From Paraburkholderia podalyriae (GTDB lineage: Bacteria > Pseudomonadota > Gammaproteobacteria > Burkholderiales > Burkholderiaceae), in assembly GCF_014397785.1 (NCBI RefSeq), contig NZ_VZQQ01000044.1, forward strand, positions 1-49,682: DNA of 49,682 bases, given 5' to 3'. The position numbers were made by a program, and so were the translations under genes. Below the pieces are notes generated by a model. It was not told the DNA's origin, made no database searches, and worked only from the letters and a program-made list of their open reading frames with translations. This document shows positions 26,129 to 35,189 of the stretch, one piece after another (position 1 is the first letter of the stretch; each line of letters opens with the position of its first letter).

Positions 26129-27318
26129 GTCGGTCCCAGTGAGGATGATGTGGTTTCGGCTGTGTCGATCGGCACTGATCGGTCCGCCTCGCCGACCGTC
26201 TCTGCGTGGCGCCGGTCATCCTCCGCATGCAGATAGATGCCGGTGGTCTCGATCGACGCGTGCCGCAGATTCTTCTGGATGAACCGCAGGTCCGTGCCGG
26301 CGTCGGCCTGATGCGAGGCCGCGCTATGGCGCAGCCAGTGGGTCGACGCACGATGCAGCGTAGCCGCGCCAGCGGGATTGGTGGACTCCAGGGCGTTCGC
26401 TGCCCGCCGGAACACTTCCTTGACGATCAGGTAGACAGCCGCTGGCGTCAGGTGCCGCGTGTCGTCGCCGGCGATGCTCATCACTGCGGGCCCCGCCTCA
26501 TTGGCGGACGGCACTGGCGGCAGGCCATGAAAGATCCGATAGCGCGAAAACTCGCTCAACAGCGCGTCGCTAACAGGCACCTCGCCCTCGGCGCCGCCCT
26601 TGCCAACGACGTGCAGCCACCATTTTCCCCGGCGCTGATAGAAGTCGGCCGCTTTTGCGTGGGCCGCTTCGGAGACGCGCAGGGCCGCGTGATACAGCAG
26701 GCGGATCAACCAGCGGCTGCGTTCGTAGTGCTGCTCATCGCGTTCGGTCAGACGCGGCCACTGCTCGACGCTCGCGAGCACGTGATTCCACAACGCGTGA
26801 TCGAGATAGCGCTCGACGCGGCGTGAGCGCTTGCCTGACGTCGTGCGCCTTCGCCGCAACGCGAGCGGATTGCCGGCCAGATAACCGGCGCTCACCAGAT
26901 ACGTCAGCATGCCCGAAAGGATGCCCAGCACCTGGTGCTGGCTGCGCTCCGACAGCGGCCCGTCGAACAGCCGGCGCGTGCGTCCTCGTCGTGGCAATTC
27001 AGGATCGGCCCAGTCGCCCGTCGGCGCCACCAGGAAGCGCTCGTACAGCAGGAAGTCCTCGCGCGTGAGGCTCGACAGCGGCTTGCCCAGCGTCTGCGTG
27101 GCCCACAGGAGCAGGCGTACGGCCTCCTTGCGGTAGCTGCGCAGCGTGTGCGGCGACGCGGCGTATTCAGCGAGCCAAAGGCGAACGGCCTCGACATCGG
27201 TGTCGGCGGCGATCTGTTTGTGCGGGCCATGAGCCCGGTTCGTGCCGCCGCTGCCATCGAGCGCGGTCGGTAGCGTGATCGCCAGGGTGGGGTCGACGGG
27301 GACGACGGCGGGGTTCAT
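26125..27318 (-). CDS. Tyrosine recombinase (TnpS-like cointegrate resolvase)
   Basis: The product is a 397-residue phage-integrase-type recombinase with an N-terminal SAM-like DNA-binding domain (about 40-145). Catalytic residues can be placed: Arg214 in LLYHAALRVSEA, Lys240 in HVVGKGG, His327 and Arg330 in HWLRHSAA, His353 in NLRHASIETT, and nucleophile Tyr362 in TGIYLHA. It diverges from a KfrA-like coiled-coil gene (27498-28451), the arrangement of tnpS and tnpT in Tn4651-type Tn3 elements. There the pair resolves cointegrates at a site between the genes. It is somewhat longer than typical TnpS, so the subgroup assignment is by context. Confidence 0.85.
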   Translation of the reverse strand: MNPAVVPVDPTLAITLPTALDGSGGTNRAHGPHKQIAADTDVEAVRLWLAEYAASPHTLRSYRKEAVRLLLWATQTLGKPLSSLTREDFLLYERFLVAPTGDWADPELPRRGRTRRLFDGPLSERSQHQVLGILSGMLTYLVSAGYLAGNPLALRRRRTTSGKRSRRVERYLDHALWNHVLASVEQWPRLTERDEQHYERSRWLIRLLYHAALRVSEAAHAKAADFYQRRGKWWLHVVGKGGAEGEVPVSDALLSEFSRYRIFHGLPPVPSANEAGPAVMSIAGDDTRHLTPAAVYLIVKEVFRRAANALESTNPAGAATLHRASTHWLRHSAASHQADAGTDLRFIQKNLRHASIETTGIYLHAEDDRRHAETVGEADRSVPIDTAETTSSSLGPT

Positions 27319-27497
27319 GGTGTGACGCGGTCAGGTATCGGATTTTCGCAGCGTACAGCAAAGTTACTTGCGATTATGCGGATTATCATAAATTTCAATC
27401 TCTTATCGTTATATATATAACGTAATACATGGATATACGGTTATACTTTCCGCCAGAATGCCGCTTCCCTGACCATTTCCACGCCCCGAACCTACTC
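27319..27497. promoter_or_regulatory. Candidate resolution site and divergent promoter region
   Basis: This AT-rich island lies between the divergent recombinase and coiled-coil genes. It holds a perfect 16-bp palindrome CGTTATATATATAACG at 27407-27422. To its left is a GATTAT repeat (GATTATGCGGATTAT at 27372-27386). In Tn4651-type elements the recombination site lies exactly here. The exchange core cannot be proven from sequence. Confidence 0.5.
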
Positions 27498-28451
27498 ATG
27501 AGCCGCATCAGCGATACCCGTCTGCGTACCCGTCAGGCCGCCGCCAGTCTCGTCGCCGCCGGCCGGCGCCCGCACGAACTCACCGTCGACCTGATCTACG
27601 CGGAGATCCGCCAGGGCAGCCGCACCACGATCAACGACGAACTGAAGCTGTGGAAGGACGAGCAGGCGCGCATCGATGCGTTGAGCGCCGCGCTGCCGCC
27701 GGCGGTCGCCAGCGCGATGCTGTCAGTGTGGGCGCTCGCCATCGAACACGGCGAAGCGGTTTTCGCACAGCGCGGCGAAGAACTCGAGCGCGAAGCCGCC
27801 GACGCTACGGCACGCGCCGGGGCGCTCGCGCCCGCCAACGCAACGCTTCAGGCTGATGTGCAGACGCTGCGCGCCCAGCTTGACGATCAGCAGGCGCGGC
27901 TCGCTGCGGCGCTGACCGAGCGCGCGCAGGCCCAGGCCGGACATGACAGCGCCCTGCGGCAGGCCGAAGCCGCCGTGGCCGAACGGGACGCCGTCCGCGT
28001 GCAATCGGAACAGGCGCTGCGCGACGTGCAATCTGCCCATGCCCGTGAACTCGAAGCGTTGCGAACCACCCACACCGGGCATGAATCGGCCTTGCGGGCC
28101 GAGGTCGGTCAGGCGACGGCCCGGCTGGAAGGCGTGCAGAAGCGCGTCATGCTGCAGACCGAGGAGGCACGTGATGCACAACGGCGGGCGGAAACCGCGC
28201 TTGCGAAAACCCGGCAGCGCAACGAGCAGCTCGTCGCCGACGTCCAGCGGCTCTCGGCCGACGCCGCCGAACAGCGACGGCTCGCCGAACGGCACGAGAA
28301 GCAGCTCGCCAGCGTCATGGAAGAGGCCCGCGACCTGCGGCGCGAACGTGATGCGATGGCCCAGCAGGTCGCATTGCTGCAAGGCCAGCTCAAGGCCCGG
28401 GGTGAAACCACGCCGGCACGTACAGCCAAACGTTCACGTCAGGTAACCTGA
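27498..28451 (+). CDS. KfrA/TnpT-like coiled-coil DNA-binding protein
   Basis: The 317-residue protein has an N-terminal KfrA-type DNA-binding domain (about 1-110): RLRTRQAAASLVAAGRRPHELTVDLIYAEIRQGSRTTINDELKLW. A long Ala/Glu/Arg/Gln-rich coiled coil follows to near the C-terminus. This matches TnpT, the accessory DNA-binding partner of the TnpS recombinase. ATG 27498 (MSRISDTRL) begins the conserved domain; an upstream in-frame ATG at 27429 lies within the AT-rich intergenic region and is less likely. It diverges from the recombinase, with the proposed resolution site between. Confidence 0.82.
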   Translation: MSRISDTRLRTRQAAASLVAAGRRPHELTVDLIYAEIRQGSRTTINDELKLWKDEQARIDALSAALPPAVASAMLSVWALAIEHGEAVFAQRGEELEREAADATARAGALAPANATLQADVQTLRAQLDDQQARLAAALTERAQAQAGHDSALRQAEAAVAERDAVRVQSEQALRDVQSAHARELEALRTTHTGHESALRAEVGQATARLEGVQKRVMLQTEEARDAQRRAETALAKTRQRNEQLVADVQRLSADAAEQRRLAERHEKQLASVMEEARDLRRERDAMAQQVALLQGQLKARGETTPARTAKRSRQVT

Positions 28452-28851
28452 CAGTGCGTCGTGCGATCCGGACCGATGACGCCGTAGTAACAGGAGGGAC
28501 TTGTGCGTATTTCGGGCGCTCGTGCACAGCGACCTCGGAGTTTCGTGAGCATCCGTTCCGGTTCGTGATGAACAGCTGAAACGGTGTTCAGGAGCATCGT
28601 TTCAGCATGCAACTCTAGTAAAGGTATGTCGCTCATCCGTTCGACTCACGCACATCGGTCGGCAGTCGGCCAATTCCAGCCAATCGCGCAGAACAGACGA
28701 ATTGCCCGAAAGCCGACATTCAAAGTGCGAACTTATTGGCCGCCGGACGCGGTAGGTTCATGGAAAGACTATCTGGCACCTGACGGCACCGGTCCGTCCC
28801 CGGCGGGAAGCTGCGGTATCGGCTGCGGGATCGTTTCTGGGGGAGTGTGCC
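28452..28851. other. No gene seen (400 bp)
   Basis: Between the coiled-coil gene and the TPR gene, which converge here. A short odd palindrome GTCAGGT-A-ACCTGAC spans the stop codon at 28438-28452. No terminator with a T-run or other feature could be supported. Confidence 0.4.
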
Positions 28852-30234
28852 TCACACCGCCAATAGCTCGTCCCGATGCTGGCGGGCGGCGGCGGCAGCG
28901 CGGCGATCCCCTGTGGCGTCCAGCGCAGCGGCGTATCTGGTCCAGTTACCGAGGCTGCACGGCCGCAGCGTAACGCGCTCGGACAGCAGGGCACGCGCCA
29001 GCGATGCCCGGCCGCCCCGCAAGGCCGCCTCAATCAACATCAGGTTGAAGATGTCGCGCTGTGAATGGCTTGCCCCCACGTCGGCCAGCGCCCGGCGTAT
29101 CGGGGCAAGCCGGTCAACGACGGCTCCGTAGTCGCCCTCCACCAACGCGACGATCGCCTCACTCAACTGCAGCCCGACCGACTTCATCGTCGTAGCAGCG
29201 TCACTGGGCGATGTCTCGGAGAATCCCCGCAGCGACGCCAGCAGTCGTGCTGCCGCGTCGTGCCGTCCGCTCGCGGCGAGCGCCATCATGAAATGCAGAT
29301 CGGTGAACGGAAGCACGTGGTCGCCGATGCGGGCCTCCGCCAGGTCGGCCAGTTCCTGCCAGCGCTCGCCCACGTCCACATCGAGCAGTTGCAACCGCAG
29401 CAGCAGCGAAGCAGCGTTCTGCACGTCGAGATAGAAGCCATTGGCGTCGACCCGGATGCTGCGGTCGTACAGAGCCAGCACCTTCTCGTAGTCGCCCCGC
29501 TCCAGCGGGAAGAGCGCCGCATGCCACCACAGGTGATCCTTGAATGGGTTGCGGTCGGCCCAGGCATCCGGCGCACGGTCGAGCCACGCCATGCCTTCGC
29601 CCAGACGCCCCTGCATCTCGAGCACATGGGCGACCGCGTGGACTGCCCACAGGTCGTCGGGGCTGATCTCGAAGGCTTGTCGTCCGAGTCGCTCTGCGGT
29701 GACGTAGTCGCCGCACTCCTCATAGCCAAACGCCAGCATGCTCAGTACATTGCCGAAGCCGGGCATCGATGACTCCCACGCACCCAGCGCGCAGGCCGGC
29801 AGGCTTCGCAATCCCTGGCTGTCTCCAAGCCAGAAACTGTTGAAATGATGAAGCCGCAGCGCCAGCAGGTCGGTGGGATGGTCGATGACGATCTGTTCCA
29901 GGATACGCGCCACCTGTCGCGTATTGCCGCCATACCACGCTTCCAGCGCCGCCACATGCCGCGCTTCACGGGGCGAGACGTGCGGTAGACCGGCCCGGGC
30001 AGCGGTCAGATGCGACAGCACCCGGTCGCGCGTGGCAAGGGTCTGGAAGGTCATCAGCAGACAACCGGCCAGGCAATGCCCCATCACGAAATTCGGGTCC
30101 GCCTCCAGCGCGTGTTTCACGTCGTCCGCAGTCGCCAGGCGGTATTCCAGGTAATGCCTGATCGCGGCATCGAAATGCCGCACGGCGTCGGCACTGTCCG
30201 TCGTCAGCGCAAGCCCTCTTTGGTCGGGGTACAT
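28852..30234 (-). CDS. TTC38-like tetratricopeptide repeat protein
   Basis: This is a 460-residue all-helical protein without signal peptide or membrane segment. It starts MYPDQRGLALTTDSADAVRHFDAAIRHYLEYRLATADDVKHALEADP. Landmarks match the TTC38 family: FVMGHCLAGCLLM, SPREARHVAALEAW, NPFKDHLWWHAALFPLERGDYEKVLALYD, and HSQRDIFNLMLIEAALR near the C-terminus. Bacterial members have no defined function. It is transcribed opposite to the flanking transposition genes and has no obvious partner, so it looks like a passenger of the transposon, or a backbone gene of this Tn3 subgroup. Confidence 0.85.
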   Translation of the reverse strand: MYPDQRGLALTTDSADAVRHFDAAIRHYLEYRLATADDVKHALEADPNFVMGHCLAGCLLMTFQTLATRDRVLSHLTAARAGLPHVSPREARHVAALEAWYGGNTRQVARILEQIVIDHPTDLLALRLHHFNSFWLGDSQGLRSLPACALGAWESSMPGFGNVLSMLAFGYEECGDYVTAERLGRQAFEISPDDLWAVHAVAHVLEMQGRLGEGMAWLDRAPDAWADRNPFKDHLWWHAALFPLERGDYEKVLALYDRSIRVDANGFYLDVQNAASLLLRLQLLDVDVGERWQELADLAEARIGDHVLPFTDLHFMMALAASGRHDAAARLLASLRGFSETSPSDAATTMKSVGLQLSEAIVALVEGDYGAVVDRLAPIRRALADVGASHSQRDIFNLMLIEAALRGGRASLARALLSERVTLRPCSLGNWTRYAAALDATGDRRAAAAARQHRDELLAV

Positions 30235-31346
30235 CGCGTCCTCCTTGCGGCAAGTCGTCAGGCGGGGGCGAGGCCCGCCTCAAGAAATCGCCTGGCCAGT
30301 GGGTTGACCCGGCCGGGTCGCAGCCGTCGCGGGAGCAGCCGGTAGCCGGAATTGAGCGAAGCCCGAGTCATGCGTTTGCTGGGACATCTTTCGTCAACTG
30401 TCAGAGGAGAATGATGGGACGCTCGACGCCTTACGTGTGTTCTGTGACGACAGGGAAGCGGTTGAGGGCCGCCTCTCCACCGCGCGGCGGCGAACCGCGT
30501 GTTGGCGCGGACGGCGCAATCATTGCATTCCGCGTTGACACAGATTGCAGCAAAGATCCGGTCAGCGCTAACCCGATGACAAACCCAACGACAAGGAACA
30601 GGGGCGTTGCAACGGACTCATGCTTCCGTCAGATGTGGAACGGAACGCATCATTACAAATACGGAAACCCGGCAGGCCTGCCTACGCAGCCAGTCCCCTA
30701 CTGGGTTTGTAGTCGCTCGTGATGAAAAAGGCAAACGGGACCCTGGGCATGTCGAGTCAGTCCGAGCGTCGGCTTCACCAGGACTCGAATGTCAGCTGTC
30801 GGGCGATTCGAAAGGCCGCTTGGGGTCGACAACGGTCTCCGGTTAGGCTGCCAGTTCGACATTCACGCTCACCGATCTCGATGATCGCGTTGCCGAACTG
30901 GGTGATCGCGTTTACCGATATACGCAGACTTGCCCATCTGACGGTGCTAATGGATCGGCTCGCTGCGCTGCTCGAGGATCTTCGCACTCGCAGACGAATT
31001 GAGCGCTATCCACCGGCACGCGAGCCTGGGCGGGGGATTTACGAAGTCACAACTTTGTGACATTTGTGATGTGTGCGCCAACGGCCATGAAACACTTCAT
31101 CTGCACATCTCAATGTTCGTGCGCTAGAATTTTGCGCTCTATCGCCACCCGCATTGCGATCGCGCCATGAACCGAAACTGTGCGTCGAGCCATCACCGAA
31201 CTGGCAGTCCATGTCTCGAGATCTTCTCGGGAATTGAGGCATTTCCGCTCACCGACACGGACAGGCTCATGCGCGATCAAGACCTTGCTGCTACCTTGCT
31301 ATCCGGCGCAATCAGACTTCACCAACGCTAACGGCGAACGCCCGGC
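30235..31346. other. 1.1-kb stretch without a supported gene
   Basis: Open frames up to about 110 codons exist on both strands, but none shows a recognisable domain or good codon pattern. A GAGGAG followed by ATG at 30411 opens a 103-codon frame of unusual composition, which I regard as doubtful. The region must hold the transposase promoter near its right end. Confidence 0.45.
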
Positions 31347-34217
31347 GTGCCGGTCAGTTTCGTCACCACCGATCAACGGGACGGCTATGGTCGCTATGAC
31401 GGCTCACCGTCGCCGGAAGAGCTGACCCGCTATTTCCATCTGGACGATGCGGATCGCGTGCTTATTGGGCGGTGCCGCGGCGCTCATAACCGCCTCGGAT
31501 TCGCATTGCAACTCTGTACGGTGCGATTTCTCGGCACCTTTCTCGACGATCCGGTCGCTGTACCCGACACGGTGATCGGGACGCTCGTGCGTCAGTTGCA
31601 TATCGATGAGGTCGATCTGGCCGCCTACCGTGACGGCAAGCAGCGCTGGAACCACACCGCCGAGATCCGCCAGCGTTCCGGCTACCGCGCATTCTCGGAT
31701 GCTGTCGTTGGTTTTCGGCTTTCGCGCTGGCTGTATGCGTTGTGCTGGACAGGCACCGACCGGCCCGGCGCGCTATTCGAGCGCGCAACCGGGTGGCTGC
31801 TTGCTCACAAGGTGCTGCTGCCTGGCGCGACGATGCTCGAACGCTTTATCGCACGCGTGCGCCAACGCGTGGAGACACGACTGTGGCGCATGCTTGGCAG
31901 CGGTCTGAGTTATGAAGCACGCGCGAATCTTGAGGCGTTGCTCACCAGCGCGCCCGGCAGCCGGAGTTCCGTGCTCGACCGGTTGCGTAGCGGCCCGGTT
32001 GTCGTCAGCGGACCTTCGCTGGTACGCTCGCTCGAACGTCTGGAGGCGGTGCGGGCGTTGGGCATCCGCCTGCCGATAGCGGCTCATATTCCGCCGACCC
32101 GGATTGCCGCGCTGGCGCGCTTTGCCAATACCTCGAAGGTCACAGCGATCGAGAGACTGCCGCCGGCGCGACGTCTCGCCACGCTCGTGGCCTTTGCCTA
32201 CACACTTGAAGCGAGCGCGCAGGACGATGCGCTGGAGGTGCTCGAAGTCCTGCTCAGGGAGTTGTTCAACAATGCACAGAAAGCCGACCAGAAATCGCGC
32301 CTGCGCAGCCTGAAAGATCTCGACGCCTCGGCCATCAAGCTCGCTGGCGCCTGTACGTTCCTGCTTGATACCGACCTGCCGGCGAACAAGGTGCGCGATG
32401 CGGTGTTCAAGGAAATTCCACGGGATGAACTCCTCAACGCCCTGCAGGAGGTCAGCACGCTGGTTCGTCCGCCGCAGGATGTGTTCTATCGTGAATTGCA
32501 GGGACGTTACCGCTCCGTGCGACGCTTCCTGCCCGCGCTGCTTGAGCACATACATCTTGATGCAGGTCCAGCCGGGCGGGCGGTGGTTGAGGCGCTCAAA
32601 TACCTGCACGTGATGGAGGTCGATCCGAAACGGGATGCCGAGCCTCCAATGGCGGTCGTGTCGAAATCCTGGCAGACGCACGTCGTGCCGAACGAGGGCG
32701 AGGTGGATCGGCGGGCCTATCTGTTCTGTACGCTGGATCAGTTGCGAGTCGCACTGCGTCGGCGTGACGTGTTTGCGGCACCAAGCTGGCGGTACGCCGA
32801 TCCTCGCAAGGGTTTCCTGACGGCGGTCGAGTGGGACGTCGCCCGCCCCGTCGTTTACCGCTCGCTCGGGTACACAGCGAATCCGTCGGCGATGCTGGCT
32901 GCAATGGCGCAGGAGCTGGATCAGACCTACCGCGCCGTCGCGGCGCGCCTGCCTGACAATCCCTTCGTGCGTATCGAGGCCGATGGCGACAAACACGAAC
33001 TGATATTGACGCCGCTGGACAAGATCGAGGAACCCGAGTCGCTTATCGCACTGCGTGCCATCGTGGCTGAACGGCTGCCGCGCGTCGATTTGCCAGAAAT
33101 CATCCTGGAAATTGCTGCGCGTACGGGTTTCAGCAAGGCTTTCACCCATATCAGCGAGCGTGAGTCGAGGGCCGACGATCTCACGACCAGTCTATGCGCT
33201 GTGCTGATTGCCGAGTCGTGCAACACCGGGTTCGAGCCCCTGGTCCGGCAGGATATGCCGGCGTTGCGTCGCGACCGGCTCGCGTGGGTTGCCCAGACCT
33301 ATATTCGCGACGAAACCCTGTCTGCCGCGAACGCCATGCTGGTCGCAGCGCAGAATCAGATCGAACTGGCGCACATCTGGGGTGGTGGCGAAGTTGCGTC
33401 GGCCGACGGCATGCGCTTCGTGGTGCCGGTGCGAACGGTTCATGCGGGCCCCAATCCGAAATACTATGGCGTCGGCCGCGGCGTCACGTACTACAACATG
33501 GTATCGGACCAGTTCACCGGCATGCATGGCATCCCGGTGCCGGGCACGCTGCGCGACAGCCTGGTACTGCTGACGGTGGTACTCGAACAGCAAACAGAAC
33601 TGCAGCCGACACAGATCATGACTGATACCGGTGCCTACACCGATATCATCTTCGGGTTGTTCCGCCTGCTCGGATATCTGGACGACATGCTGCGCCTCGC
33701 GGGCTCCCTGAAGCTGGGCAGGGTATCAGCCGCCGGTATCATGCGCACGTTGCAGGTCGGCGACCGGCAGACACAGTTGGCAAAGGCACTGGCCGAATTC
33801 GGCCGGATCGAGAAGACGCTGCACACGCTCACGTACATCGACGACGAGGCAAAACGCCGAAGCACGCTGATCCAGCTAAACCGGGGCGAAGCGCGCCATG
33901 GGTTAGCCAGAACCGTGTTTCATGGCAAGCGTGGCGAATTGCGCCAGCGGTACCGGGAAGGACAGGAAGACCAGTTGAGCGCGCTCGGACTGGTCGTCAA
34001 CGTGATCGTGTTGTGGAACACCATCTACATGGAGGCCGTGTTGAAGCAGCTTCGCAGTGAAGGTTACCCGGTGCAGCACGAAGATGTTGCTCGCCTGTCG
34101 CCGCTCATCCATGACCACGCCAACATGCTCGGCCGATATTCGTTCGCCGTGCCGGAAGCAGTCGTACGCGGAGAGTTAAGACCACTCAGGAAGCCCGGCG
34201 ACGATGCGAACGTCTGA
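31347..34217 (+). CDS. tnpA: Tn3-family transposase
   Basis: This 956-residue TnpA mediates replicative transposition between 38-bp ends. The N-terminal DUF4158-type DNA-binding region includes RYFHLDDADRVLIGRCRGAHNRLGFALQLCTVRFLGTF. The C-terminal catalytic domain has SADGMRFVVPVRTVHAGPNPKYYG, MTDTGAYTDIIFGLFRLLGY and VVNVIVLWNTIYMEAVL, all characteristic Tn3-family blocks. Length is normal and the frame is uninterrupted, so it is probably functional. Translation starts at GTG 31347 (MPVSFVTTDQRDGYG). The stop is 99 bp from the right inverted repeat, the usual proximity of tnpA to an end. Confidence 0.95.
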   Translation: MPVSFVTTDQRDGYGRYDGSPSPEELTRYFHLDDADRVLIGRCRGAHNRLGFALQLCTVRFLGTFLDDPVAVPDTVIGTLVRQLHIDEVDLAAYRDGKQRWNHTAEIRQRSGYRAFSDAVVGFRLSRWLYALCWTGTDRPGALFERATGWLLAHKVLLPGATMLERFIARVRQRVETRLWRMLGSGLSYEARANLEALLTSAPGSRSSVLDRLRSGPVVVSGPSLVRSLERLEAVRALGIRLPIAAHIPPTRIAALARFANTSKVTAIERLPPARRLATLVAFAYTLEASAQDDALEVLEVLLRELFNNAQKADQKSRLRSLKDLDASAIKLAGACTFLLDTDLPANKVRDAVFKEIPRDELLNALQEVSTLVRPPQDVFYRELQGRYRSVRRFLPALLEHIHLDAGPAGRAVVEALKYLHVMEVDPKRDAEPPMAVVSKSWQTHVVPNEGEVDRRAYLFCTLDQLRVALRRRDVFAAPSWRYADPRKGFLTAVEWDVARPVVYRSLGYTANPSAMLAAMAQELDQTYRAVAARLPDNPFVRIEADGDKHELILTPLDKIEEPESLIALRAIVAERLPRVDLPEIILEIAARTGFSKAFTHISERESRADDLTTSLCAVLIAESCNTGFEPLVRQDMPALRRDRLAWVAQTYIRDETLSAANAMLVAAQNQIELAHIWGGGEVASADGMRFVVPVRTVHAGPNPKYYGVGRGVTYYNMVSDQFTGMHGIPVPGTLRDSLVLLTVVLEQQTELQPTQIMTDTGAYTDIIFGLFRLLGYLDDMLRLAGSLKLGRVSAAGIMRTLQVGDRQTQLAKALAEFGRIEKTLHTLTYIDDEAKRRSTLIQLNRGEARHGLARTVFHGKRGELRQRYREGQEDQLSALGLVVNVIVLWNTIYMEAVLKQLRSEGYPVQHEDVARLSPLIHDHANMLGRYSFAVPEAVVRGELRPLRKPGDDANV

Positions 34218-34316
34218 CGGGCCGTCAAGGCTCGCAGTTTTCGAGGCTGGCCGTTTGTTCTTGCCGTCGCCTTATTCCGTGGAACGGGACTTCCGCAGAT
34301 TTGTATAACTTTAAAG

Positions 34317-34354
34317 CTTAAAGGGGTTTTCTGTTCCGTTACTCCCCGTACCCC
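34317..34354 (-). repeat. Right terminal inverted repeat (38 bp)
   Basis: Exact reverse complement of 128-165, ending CCCC at the outer edge. The next bases are coding sequence of an IS30 transposase. Confidence 0.85.
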
Positions 34355-34356
34355 GG

Positions 34357-34890
34357 CATTGGGAGGGCGACCTGATCATCGGCCTGAACCGATCTGCTAT
34401 TGGGACGCTGGTGGAGAGATCAAGCCGTTTCACCATGCTCGTACACCTGCCTCGGGAGAAAGGCTATGGGCTGACTCCCCGGATGAAGAACGGCCCCGCG
34501 CTGGCTGGCTATGGAGCTGTCACGATGGCCAATGCGCTCAAGAAGACCGTGACTGACATGCCTGCCCAGTTGTGGCGGTCATTGACTTGGGATCGTGGCA
34601 AGGAACTATCCGATCACGCCCGCTTCACCGTCGAGTCCGGGGTAAAAGTATTCTTCGCCGACCCGCACAGTCCCTGGCAGCGCGGCACCAACGAGAACAC
34701 GAACGGCCTTCTGCGACAATACTTTCCAAAGGGCACAGACCTATCCCGTTGGAGCGCTCGAGAGATCCAGGCCGTTGCCAATACACTGAATGCCAGGCCC
34801 CGGAAAACGTTTGGTTGGAAGACACCTGCCGAAGCCCTGGACGAATATCTAAAATCTGTTCAACAATCTAGTGTTGCGACGACCGGTTGA
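34357..34890 (+). pseudogene. IS30-family transposase, N-terminus cut by the Tn3 end
   Basis: The frame opens directly at the transposon boundary with HWEGDLIIG, the signature start of the IS30 DDE domain. It continues with TLVERSSRFTML, LTWDRGKELSDHARF, FFADPHSPWQRGTNENTNGLLRQYFPKG and ALNARPRKTFGWKTPAEALDEYL in family order. The missing N-terminal HTH half is not found at the left end of the transposon. It ends at 34890, where an IS3 fragment begins. Confidence 0.85.
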
Positions 34891-35185
34891 ATCCGCCCAG
34901 TACTGCGCCCACGCCTATCAGGATCTGCTCAAACAGTTCAGCATGCAGGCATCAATGAGCAGACGTGGAAATTGCTCCGATAACGCACCCATCGAATCAT
35001 TCTGGGGCTCACTGAAAAATGAACTCGTCTATCATCGCAAGTTCGCGACCCGCGATCAGGCCAGCAAAGAAATCACGGAATACATCGAGATCTTTTATAA
35101 CCGGCAGCGCACACAGGAGCGTCTGGACTATCTGTCGCCGGCCGCTTTCACGCAGCGATTCCATTTGAGTAAAATCGCTGCTTAA
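34871..35185 (+). pseudogene. IS3-family OrfB C-terminal fragment
   Basis: The fragment includes QYCAHAYQDLLKQF, SMSRRGNCSDNAPIESFWGSLKNELVYH with the catalytic Glu, and YNRQRTQERLDYLSPAAF. These are the last third of an IS3-family (IS150/IS2-like) integrase-type transposase. The earlier catalytic Asp residues and OrfA are missing. Homology starts near 34895; the first codons belong to the IS30 junction. Confidence 0.85.
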
Positions 35186-35189
35186 CCCG

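Larger units (their letters stand above)
128..34354. mobile_element. 34.2-kb Tn3-family transposon carrying two RND efflux operons
   Basis: The element is defined by perfect 38-bp terminal inverted repeats that start GGGG and end TTTAAG, the signature of Tn3-family ends. A 956-residue Tn3-type transposase lies about 100 bp inside the right repeat. A divergent tyrosine recombinase and KfrA-like coiled-coil gene resemble the TnpS/TnpT resolution module of Tn4651-type transposons. Tn3 transposition normally makes a 5-bp target duplication. The flanks here are TAGTC on the left and GGCAT on the right, so no duplication is seen. The left end interrupts a thioesterase-like gene and the right end an IS30 transposase, so the ends have probably been separated from their original flanks by recombination or adjacent deletion. 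Confidence 0.85.

Noticed and set aside
30411..31060. Two short plus-strand frames before tnpA
   Set aside because: One has a good ribosome-binding site, but neither has a recognisable domain or convincing codon pattern. They are left as doubtful in the gap description.
34357..34890. Intact IS30 element
   Set aside because: The N-terminal half of the transposase and the left end are missing; the frame begins at the Tn3 boundary.
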